A DNA stretch of 8,189 bases, taken from positions 1 through 8,189 of the forward strand of contig JAIRLH010000153.1 in NCBI GenBank assembly GCA_031259485.1. The letters are read 5' to 3'. The notes under the pieces are model-generated. The model was not told the origin of the DNA and searched no databases. It was given only the letters and a program-made list of their open reading frames with translations. Position 1 is the first letter of the stretch; the number at the start of each line of letters is the position of its first letter. A program made the translations under genes and the position numbers. Source of the stretch: Elusimicrobiota bacterium. Its GTDB lineage: Bacteria; Elusimicrobiota; Elusimicrobia; Elusimicrobiales; Elusimicrobiaceae. Below are positions 1 to 5,430 of the stretch, piece after piece.

Positions 1-2
1 TC

Positions 3-140
3 ATTCATCCCTCAGTTATAGAATCTGAAAAAAGAAACAGATACCGAGACTTCGGGATAAATATCCCTCCGCCTAATATGACAAAAAGAGATAGGTTTTC
101 CACTTTAGAGGGAGAAACAGGCCCACCGGATATGGTATGA
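3..140 (+). other. Open frame, possible 3' end of an upstream gene (weak)
   Basis: The frame starting at base 3 is open from the window edge to a TGA at 138-140 and would give about 45 residues ending in TGPPDMV. The other two forward frames meet stops within about 27 bases. The stop lies 20 bases before the predicted promoter, as expected for an upstream gene. Against this, only about a third of its codons end in G or C, it uses several AGA/AGG codons that are rare in the neighbouring genes, and I recognise no family. An internal ATG at 78 has no ribosome binding site. It is either a foreign or unusual gene end or chance openness. Confidence 0.2.
54..67. repeat. Short inverted repeat GGGATA-AA-TATCCC
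   Basis: The two 6-base arms are perfect complements separated by AA. The repeat lies about 100 bases upstream of the predicted promoter. It is too short to be a strong hairpin and has no T-tract, so it is not a convincing terminator. It could be a protein binding site or chance. Confidence 0.25.
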
Positions 141-154
141 TAATGATAATTAAC

Positions 155-172
155 AGCTTGTTGACACAAGCT
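155..172. promoter_or_regulatory. Inverted repeat overlapping the -35 box
   Basis: AGCTTGT (155-161), spacer TGAC, ACAAGCT (166-172) forms a perfect 7-base inverted repeat in an 18-base site. It covers the TTGACA -35 element, so any protein bound here would interfere with RNA polymerase. The TTGT/ACAA steps resemble Rex half-sites but are 4 bases apart rather than at the outer ends of an 18-base site, so it does not match a canonical Rex operator. The regulator is unknown; a second factor or a secondary Rex contact are both possible. Confidence 0.4.
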
Positions 173-189
173 TCCTTTATTGATAAAAT
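161..189 (+). promoter_or_regulatory. Sigma-70-type promoter of the rex-hyd operon
   Basis: A perfect -35 hexamer TTGACA (161-166) is followed by a 17-base spacer and the -10 hexamer TAAAAT (184-189), one mismatch from TATAAT. Transcription is predicted to start near 196. No other convincing promoter is seen in front of the tightly spaced genes downstream, so it probably drives the whole operon. The -35 lies in one inverted repeat (155-172), and the predicted start lies in the Rex-like palindrome (193-212), which suggests tight repression. Confidence 0.7.
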
Positions 190-200
190 TTTATTGATAA
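177..200 (+). repeat. Direct repeat TTATTGATAA (two copies)
   Basis: The 10-mer TTATTGATAA occurs at 177-186 and again at 191-200, offset by 14 bases. The second copy forms the left half of the perfect palindrome at 193-212. The first copy begins an imperfect version of the same site (180-197, TTGATAA-AATT-TTATTGA, with 5 of 7 arm positions paired). The repeat spans the -10 box and could offer a second, weaker operator for a Rex dimer. Confidence 0.5.
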
Positions 201-212
201 TTAATTATCAAT
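193..212. promoter_or_regulatory. Rex-like operator, perfect 20-base palindrome
   Basis: The core is TTGATAA (194-200), TTAA, TTATCAA (205-211), and one further base pairs on each side (193/212). Its 18-base architecture of 7-base arms around 4 central bases matches the known Rex operator TTGTTAA-N4-TTAACAA, with a single change per arm (T to A at arm position 4). It overlaps the predicted transcription start and lies upstream of a rex gene, which is the usual place for an autoregulated Rex operator. The simplest reading is that Rex represses this operon when NADH/NAD+ is low and releases it when NADH builds up. The binding protein is inferred. Confidence 0.7.
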
Positions 213-319
213 TAGGTCTTCCTTTACAAACAATATAAATAAAGCCCGCTTTCAGGCGGCAGGATTCCAATCCGGTTTTATGCTGCGGATGCTTTTGCGA
301 GTATCCGCGCGAGGTATTT
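213..319 (+). promoter_or_regulatory. 5' leader of rex with terminal hairpin
   Basis: This is the non-coding remainder of a predicted leader of about 124 nt. It holds a hairpin at 285-308: GCGGATGCTT pairs with GAGTATCCGC through ten pairs, including two G-U pairs, around the loop TTGC. The stem ends 2 bases before the Shine-Dalgarno GAGG (311-314), so it could affect rex translation. A weaker bulged stem, GCCCGC/GCGGC, lies at 244-260. I do not recognise a known riboswitch class, and there is no T-tract that would make a terminator. Confidence 0.4.
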
Positions 320-1018
320 ATGGTCTCAAAGCAAATTTCAGCGCAGTCAAAAAATGCTGTCCGCGCAAAGAGGGGGCGTAAGGCCGCGCGGCGTCCCGCT
401 CCGGAGCTTGCAATAAGACGCCTGCTGATCTATCTTGATTATCTCAAAAGTCTGGGTGCTGATTGCGTGTCTTCGGGCCAGATAGCCGATAACTTCGGCT
501 TTACCGCGATACAGGTGCGCAAGGATATAGCGTGCGCCGGATTCTCGGGCCGCCCCAAGCGCGGCTACAACCGCGCGGAACTTATCAAGCATATAGAAAA
601 CTTTTTGGGTTTTTACGATAAGATGGACGCTTTTTTGGTCGGCGCGGGCAATATCGGCCGCGCGCTGGCTTCTTACGGCGGGTTTGCAAAATATTCTCTC
701 AACATAATAGCCGCGTGCGACATTAACCCGCAATTGCACGGGACGGAAATCAACGGCAAAAAAATTTTTTCCGTTGATAAAGCCGTCGATTTAATCAAGA
801 GACTTAAGATAAAACTCGCCATTATCGCCGTGCCGTCGCATCAATCACAGCCGGCGGCGGATCTGCTTATAAAGGCGGGTATAAAGGCTATATGGAATTT
901 TTCTTCCGCGCGGCTCAGCTGCCCGCCGGATATTATAGTGCAGAACGAAGATTTGGGCGCGTCGCTTTCCGTGCTGTCGCAGAAGCTGCTGGCGGCGCAA
1001 ACGCAGGCGCGCAAATAA
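320..1018 (+). CDS. rex: Redox-sensing transcriptional repressor Rex
   Basis: Rex is a cytosolic homodimeric repressor that reads the NADH/NAD+ ratio: it binds operators when NAD+ dominates and lets go when NADH binds. The 232-residue product has a winged-helix N-domain with the typical recognition segment IQVRKDI (residues 64-70), then a Rossmann domain with GAGNIGRAL (108-116), IIAACDINP (129-137) and AVPSHQSQPAAD (170-181), and the typical Rex tail IWNFSSARLS followed by EDLGASL. Rex proteins are usually about 205-215 residues; the surplus is a basic N-terminal extension (AKRGRKAARR, 16-25). The usual wing motif (SYFGEFG..RGVGY type) is strongly changed to ACAGFSGRPKRGY. The ATG has GAGG at 311-314, five bases upstream. 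First gene of the operon, 32 bases before hydC, consistent with autoregulation through the palindrome at 193-212. Confidence 0.93.
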   Translation: MVSKQISAQSKNAVRAKRGRKAARRPAPELAIRRLLIYLDYLKSLGADCVSSGQIADNFGFTAIQVRKDIACAGFSGRPKRGYNRAELIKHIENFLGFYDKMDAFLVGAGNIGRALASYGGFAKYSLNIIAACDINPQLHGTEINGKKIFSVDKAVDLIKRLKIKLAIIAVPSHQSQPAADLLIKAGIKAIWNFSSARLSCPPDIIVQNEDLGASLSVLSQKLLAAQTQARK

Positions 1019-1050
1019 CGAGCCGTCATTATTACAGGAGACAATAAAGG

Positions 1051-1536
1051 ATGTCCTTAGAAAAACTAAACGACGTTATTGCAATTCTTAACGAATACGA
1101 CAATAACCCCAGCAAGCTGATACCTATCCTGCAAAAGGTACAGCAGAAGTATAATTATCTGCCGCAGGACGCCATGACTTTTGTGGCAAATTCGCTCGGC
1201 ATAGCGCCTTCAAAAGTGTACGGAGTGGCGACTTTCTTTTCCCACTTCTCAATTGTGCCCAAAGGCCGGCATATCATTAAAATATGCGACGGCACGGCAT
1301 GTCATGTAAAAAAATCGGAAGGCATAATAAACGCGGCTAAAAAACGCCTTAATCTTACGGACGAAAAGCATACCTCGGGCGATTTTATGTTTACTTTGGA
1401 ATGCGTCTCCTGCCTGGGGGCGTGCGGCATAGCGCCCGTCGCCGTGGTGGACGAAGAAGTGCACCCGCAGATGACGCCGGAAAAGATTACTGCCCTCATA
1501 GACGCCGTTTATGCGAAGGAGAAAGCAAATGCCTAA
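1051..1536 (+). CDS. hydC: [FeFe]-hydrogenase subunit HydC (NuoE-like, [2Fe-2S])
   Basis: This is the small electron-transfer subunit of the trimeric NADH/ferredoxin-dependent [FeFe]-hydrogenase, homologous to NuoE of complex I. The 161 residues comprise a helical N-domain (about 1-65, including LPQDAM and the conserved VYGVATFFSHF at 56-66) and a thioredoxin-like ferredoxin domain. The [2Fe-2S] ligands are C79 and C84 (CDGTAC) and C121 and C125 (CLGAC), the normal NuoE pattern. C118 is an extra cysteine nearby. Length is normal for the family. The ATG is preceded by AGGAG (1036-1040), 10 bases away. The gene end overlaps the hydB start by 8 bases, which implies translational coupling. The N-domain probably docks on HydB; this is inferred from complex I and known HydABC enzymes. 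Confidence 0.95.
   Translation: MSLEKLNDVIAILNEYDNNPSKLIPILQKVQQKYNYLPQDAMTFVANSLGIAPSKVYGVATFFSHFSIVPKGRHIIKICDGTACHVKKSEGIINAAKKRLNLTDEKHTSGDFMFTLECVSCLGACGIAPVAVVDEEVHPQMTPEKITALIDAVYAKEKANA
1516..1521 (+). promoter_or_regulatory. Ribosome binding site deciding the hydB start
   Basis: AAGGAG lies inside the end of hydC, 7 bases before the ATG at 1529. It selects 1529 rather than the in-frame ATG at 1511, which has no Shine-Dalgarno sequence and would add MRRRKQ, encoded by the ribosome binding site itself. Confidence 0.8.
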
Positions 1537-3412
1537 ACCCAATCTTGCCGAAATAAAAAACGCATACGATAAACACTATAAAAATATAACCAAAAAAATT
1601 ATCATCTGCGCCGGCACGGGCTGCGTTTCCAGCGGCTCGCTCAAAATATTTGAAGCTTTCAAAAAAGGCCTTGAGGCGCGCAAAATCAACGTAAGTCTGC
1701 ATATTTCAGAAGGCTGCCGCGAAGTCTACCTTACCAAAAGCGGCTGCCAGGGTTTCTGCCAACAGGGCCCGCTGCTCAGTATAGGAGATATTTTTTACAC
1801 CAAAGTAAAAGAAAGCGACGTTGAGGAACTTATAGAAAAAACCGTGCTCAAAAGCGAGCCGGTTGAAAGGCTGCTCTACAAAAATCCCGCCGACGGCAAA
1901 CAATACGCCAAAAGCGAAGAAATACCTTTTTACAAAAAGCAGACGCGCTTCCTGCTGCGCGAATGCGGCAAAATCAACCCGGGCGATATTAACGAATATA
2001 TCAGCCGCGGCGGCTACTTCGGCGCGGCCAGAGCCTGCGCCGAAATGACGCCCGAGGAAGTCTGCAAAGTAATCAGCGACAGCGGCCTGCGCGGCCGCGG
2101 CGGCGGCGGGTTCCCCACCGGAAAGAAGTGGGATTTGACGCGCCTGAGCAAAGGCGATAAAAAATACGTAATCTGCAACGGCGACGAGGGCGACCCGGGC
2201 GCCTTTATGGACCGCAGCGTGATGGAGGGCGATCCTCACGCCGTGCTGGAAGGCATGATAATCGCCGCGCGCGCCATAGGCGCGGACGAAGGCTATATCT
2301 ACGTGCGTATGGAATATCCGCTTGCGGTGGAACGCGTGCGCTTCGCCATAAAACAAGCGGAGGAGGCGGGGATTCTGGGCTGTAATATCTTCGGCTCGGG
2401 CCATAATTTTAAGATTAATGTGATGGAAGGCGCGGGCGCCTTCGTCTGCGGGGAGGAGACGGCTTTAATCGCCTCCGTTGAGGGCGAGCGCGGCATGCCG
2501 CGCCCAAAACCGCCCTTTCCGGCGCAGAGCGGGCTGTTCGGCAGACCCACTGTAATTAACAACGTGGAAACGCTGGCCAATATCGGCAAGATTATGACCA
2601 TAGGCGCGGCCGAGTTCCGAAAAATGGGCACGGCGGCTTCCCCGGGCACAAAGACTTTCGCGCTTACGGGCCACGTGTGCAACAGCGGCTTGGTGGAGGT
2701 TCCATTCGGCGCCACAATCCGCCAGATTGTCAATGAAATCGCCGGCGGCACCGCAAACGACAGGGGCGAGGCGGATTTGAATGCTTTTAAAGCCGTGCAA
2801 ATCGGCGGGCCTTCCGGCGGGTGCCTTACAAAAGAACACATGGATTTGCCGCTGGATTTTGATTCTCTCAAATCCGTGGGCGCGATGGTAGGCTCCGGCG
2901 GGCTGGTGGTGATGAACGATAAGACGTGCATGGTCAATATCGCCAAGTTTTTCATGGGGTTCACGCAGAATGAAAGCTGCGGCAAATGCGTCTCCTGCCG
3001 CGAGGGCACGAAGCAAATGCTAAATATGCTAAACGACGTCAGCGAAGGCAAAGCCACAATAAAAACGCTTGACCTGCTTGACGGGCTGGCGAATGTGGTT
3101 AAAGTCTCCTCGTTGTGCGGGCTGGGCAAAAGCGCGCCAAACCCAGTGCTTTCAACGATAAAATATTTTAAGGACGAATACCTGGCCCACATCAAGGATA
3201 AAACCTGCCCTACCAATAACTGCAAGGCTCTGGCCAAATACTTTATAGACGCCGTAAAGTGCAAGGGCTGCACGGCGTGCAAACGCGCCTGCCCCGCCGG
3301 CGCAATCGGCGGCGAGGTTAAACAGGCGCATAAAATAGACGCCGCCAAATGCATCAAATGCGGCGCGTGCGCTGCGACGTGCAAATTCGGCGCCATATCG
3401 GCGGGAGGTTAA
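1529..3412 (+). CDS. hydB: [FeFe]-hydrogenase subunit HydB (NuoF-like, FMN/NADH)
   Basis: HydB is the NADH-oxidising flavin subunit of the trimeric hydrogenase and, in characterised HydABC enzymes, the site linked to electron bifurcation. The 627 residues fall into three parts. A thioredoxin-like [2Fe-2S] domain (about 20-105) has C27, C32, C73 and C77 as candidate ligands. The NuoF core has GRGGGGFPTG (189-198), CNGDEGDPGAF (216-226) and GAGAFVCGEETALI (301-314) for FMN and NADH, and a [4Fe-4S] site with C484, C487, C490 and C530. The C-terminal 2[4Fe-4S] ferredoxin domain has C578/C581/C584/C588 and C608/C611/C614/C618. C560 and C565 (CPTNNC) precede it and could help bind a metal; this is a guess. 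This three-part layout separates HydB from plain NuoF. It overlaps hydC by 8 bases and ends 3 bases before hydA. Confidence 0.95.
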   Translation: MPKPNLAEIKNAYDKHYKNITKKIIICAGTGCVSSGSLKIFEAFKKGLEARKINVSLHISEGCREVYLTKSGCQGFCQQGPLLSIGDIFYTKVKESDVEELIEKTVLKSEPVERLLYKNPADGKQYAKSEEIPFYKKQTRFLLRECGKINPGDINEYISRGGYFGAARACAEMTPEEVCKVISDSGLRGRGGGGFPTGKKWDLTRLSKGDKKYVICNGDEGDPGAFMDRSVMEGDPHAVLEGMIIAARAIGADEGYIYVRMEYPLAVERVRFAIKQAEEAGILGCNIFGSGHNFKINVMEGAGAFVCGEETALIASVEGERGMPRPKPPFPAQSGLFGRPTVINNVETLANIGKIMTIGAAEFRKMGTAASPGTKTFALTGHVCNSGLVEVPFGATIRQIVNEIAGGTANDRGEADLNAFKAVQIGGPSGGCLTKEHMDLPLDFDSLKSVGAMVGSGGLVVMNDKTCMVNIAKFFMGFTQNESCGKCVSCREGTKQMLNMLNDVSEGKATIKTLDLLDGLANVVKVSSLCGLGKSAPNPVLSTIKYFKDEYLAHIKDKTCPTNNCKALAKYFIDAVKCKGCTACKRACPAGAIGGEVKQAHKIDAAKCIKCGACAATCKFGAISAGG

Positions 3413-3415
3413 GCC

Positions 3416-5410
3416 ATGACCAGTAAAGGTTTTGTATCGGTAGAAGGCAAACGGGTTGCCATAGAGAACGAAAAGAATTTGTTGGAACTTATCCGTAAAG
3501 CGGGCATAGAAATCCCGACTTTCTGCTATCACAGCGAGCTCAGCGTTTACGGCGCGTGCCGCCTGTGCCTTGTTGATATTGAAGGCATGGGAATACAGGC
3601 TTCCTGCTCCATAGAGCCCAGGGACGGCATGAAGGTAAAAGTCCACACGCCGCAAATACGCGAAATACGGCGCACAAACATTGAGCTTCTGCTGGCCTCG
3701 GGCCATCACAACTGCACGACTTGCGTCAAAACGGGCTATTGCAGGCTGCAGGACGTCGCGCGAAAGCTGGGCGTAAAAGAACTGCGGTTTAAAGAATCGC
3801 AAGAGCAGCGCCCGCGCAACACGCACTCCCACTCCATAGTGCGAGATCCGGATAAGTGTATCCTGTGCGGCGACTGCATACGCATGTGCAGCGAAGTGCA
3901 GGGCATCGGCGTTATAGATTTCGCCAACCGCGGCAGCAAGACGCAGGTGCTGCCCACCTTCGGCAAAGATTTGGACGACGTTGAATGCGTGAACTGCGGC
4001 CAGTGCGTGCGCATCTGCCCCACGGGCGCGCTGTCAAGCAAGTCCGAAGTCTCGCAGATATGGGCCGATATCTGGAGCCCCAATAAAAAAGTCGCGGTGC
4101 AGATAGCGCCGGCCGTGCGCGTCGCGCTGGGGGAAATGTATAATCTCCCCGCCGGCGAGAACGCCACTGGCCAGATAGTCACCGCCTTAAGAATGATCGG
4201 TTTTGATTATGTCTACGATACCTCTTATTCCGCGGATTTGACTATTTTTGAAGAAGCGACGGAATTCCTGCAGCGCTTTGAAAAGGGCGCGAATATGCCG
4301 CTCTTTACTTCCTGCTGTCCGGCGTGGGTCAAACACGCGGAGCACTGCTACCCGGATTTGCTGGAAAATATTTCTACCTGCAAATCGCCGCAGCAGATGA
4401 TGGCCAGCGCAATCAAAGAAAGCTATGTCAGAGAAGGCGGCAAGCGCGAAGATATTTCCGTAGTCTGCGTAATGCCGTGCACGGCCAAAAAGTACGAGGC
4501 CAAACGCCCTGAATTCGCAGTGAACGGCGACCATGACGTAAGCAATGTTCTTACCACCATGGAGCTCGCCCGCATGATAGACGAAAAGGGCATAAAGTTT
4601 AACGAGCTTGAGCCCGGCCCCTTTGATATGCCCTTTGGCTTCAAGACCGGCGCGGGCGTTATCTTCGGCACGGCGGGCGGCGTCACGGAAGCCGTCATAA
4701 GATATATTATGGGCATAGTTGCCCCCAGCGCGGATTATAAGCCCGTCTGCAAAGTGCTGCACGAAAGTACAGACTTAAAAGAGCTTGAAATTGAAGTCAG
4801 CGGCAAAAAAGTGCGCATTGCGGCGGTAAACGGCCTCAAAAACGCCAAAAAGCTTATTGAAGACCTTAAAACCGGCAAAAAGCAGTATGATTTTATAGAA
4901 GTAATGGCCTGCCCCAACGGCTGCGTCGGAGGCGCGGGCCAGCCGGCTTTAAACAGCGCGCAAAACGCCAAAAAGCGCAAAGAAGGCCTTTATGGCATTG
5001 ACGGCCAACAACAGCTGCACAAGCCGCAGGACAATCATTATATAACAAAGCTCTACGAGGCTTTGCAGAGTGAAGTCGGCGGTCATAAAGCGCATGAGCT
5101 TTTTCATACGCATTACCATAACCGCAAGCGCGTAAATATATCGCCGCGCAGGGAAGAAGGCAAAGTGCATATAAATGTGTGCTTCGGATCTACCTGCGTG
5201 CGCCGCGGCGCCAAAGATTTGGTAAGGCAGATACGCCAATACGCGCAGGGCAAAAACATCAACGCGCAGATTAACGTTGAACCTTCCTTCTGCTATGAAA
5301 AGTGCACCAAGGCTCCCATGGTGCGCATTAACGACGCAGAGATAGAAAAAGCCGATATTGAAAAAATTGATATCGTGCTTACCAGAGAATTAAGCAAAGC
5401 CGCGCAGTAA
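3416..5410 (+). CDS. hydA: [FeFe]-hydrogenase catalytic subunit HydA (trimeric, bifurcating type)
   Basis: HydA reduces protons to H2, or the reverse, at the H-cluster. The 664 residues contain, in order: a plant-type [2Fe-2S] domain (C37, C48, C51, C64); a region with C100, C103 and C109 for the His-ligated [4Fe-4S] cluster, where the histidines sit at H97/H98; a 2[4Fe-4S] domain (C148/C151/C154/C158 and C191/C194/C197/C201); the H-domain with TSCCPAW (298-304), MPCTAKK (353-359) and MACPNGC (497-503), giving ligands C301, C355, C499 and C503 and proton-relay C300; and a C-terminal thioredoxin-like [2Fe-2S] domain (C589, C594, C626, C630). The C-terminal domain together with the hydC and hydB neighbours indicates the HydABC (group A3-type) enzyme. 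Shine-Dalgarno GGGAGG (3403-3408) lies 7 bases before the ATG. Maturases HydEFG are not in the window. Confidence 0.96.
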   Translation: MTSKGFVSVEGKRVAIENEKNLLELIRKAGIEIPTFCYHSELSVYGACRLCLVDIEGMGIQASCSIEPRDGMKVKVHTPQIREIRRTNIELLLASGHHNCTTCVKTGYCRLQDVARKLGVKELRFKESQEQRPRNTHSHSIVRDPDKCILCGDCIRMCSEVQGIGVIDFANRGSKTQVLPTFGKDLDDVECVNCGQCVRICPTGALSSKSEVSQIWADIWSPNKKVAVQIAPAVRVALGEMYNLPAGENATGQIVTALRMIGFDYVYDTSYSADLTIFEEATEFLQRFEKGANMPLFTSCCPAWVKHAEHCYPDLLENISTCKSPQQMMASAIKESYVREGGKREDISVVCVMPCTAKKYEAKRPEFAVNGDHDVSNVLTTMELARMIDEKGIKFNELEPGPFDMPFGFKTGAGVIFGTAGGVTEAVIRYIMGIVAPSADYKPVCKVLHESTDLKELEIEVSGKKVRIAAVNGLKNAKKLIEDLKTGKKQYDFIEVMACPNGCVGGAGQPALNSAQNAKKRKEGLYGIDGQQQLHKPQDNHYITKLYEALQSEVGGHKAHELFHTHYHNRKRVNISPRREEGKVHINVCFGSTCVRRGAKDLVRQIRQYAQGKNINAQINVEPSFCYEKCTKAPMVRINDAEIEKADIEKIDIVLTRELSKAAQ

Positions 5411-5418
5411 GGCGCGGC
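5399..5418 (+). promoter_or_regulatory. GC-rich hairpin at the hydA/hydS junction
   Basis: GCCGCGC (5399-5405), loop AGTAAG, GCGCGGC (5412-5418) is a perfect 7-base stem. It contains the hydA stop codon (5408-5410) and ends just before the weak Shine-Dalgarno AAGGCGG (5419-5425) of hydS. No T-run follows, so it is not a classic terminator. It could protect the hydCBA message at its 3' end, mark a processing site, or lower hydS translation relative to the enzyme genes. Confidence 0.5.
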
Positions 5419-5430
5419 AAGGCGGCATGC

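Noticed and set aside
1..25. Possible divergent gene starting on the minus strand (AGGG followed by ATGAATGA)
   Set aside because: Only a few bases are visible and no good minus-strand promoter is seen, so it cannot be supported.
23..42. ATCTG/CAGAT stem as a terminator of an upstream gene
   Set aside because: The stem is only 5 bases with a 10-base loop and is not followed by a T-tract on the + strand.
234..239. TATAAA as a second -10 box
   Set aside because: The hexamer 17 bases upstream is ATTAGG, a poor -35, while TTGACA-N17-TAAAAT nearby is far better.
213..319. Riboswitch in the rex leader
   Set aside because: Only short stems are visible and no conserved core of a known class is recognised.
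1075..1107. Inverted repeat GTTATTG...CAATAAC as an internal Rex operator before hydB
   Set aside because: The 19-base spacing does not fit a Rex site, and it lies in the conserved coding start of hydC; likely chance.
1511..1528. Upstream ATG as the start of HydB
   Set aside because: It has no ribosome binding site, and the extra residues MRRRKQ are encoded by the AAGGAG sequence that serves the ATG at 1529.
2299..3396. Long minus-strand open frame (365 codons) opposite hydB, and similar antisense frames opposite the other genes
   Set aside because: They lie opposite clearly recognisable hydrogenase genes, have no recognisable domains, and arise from the GC-skewed codon use of the real genes.
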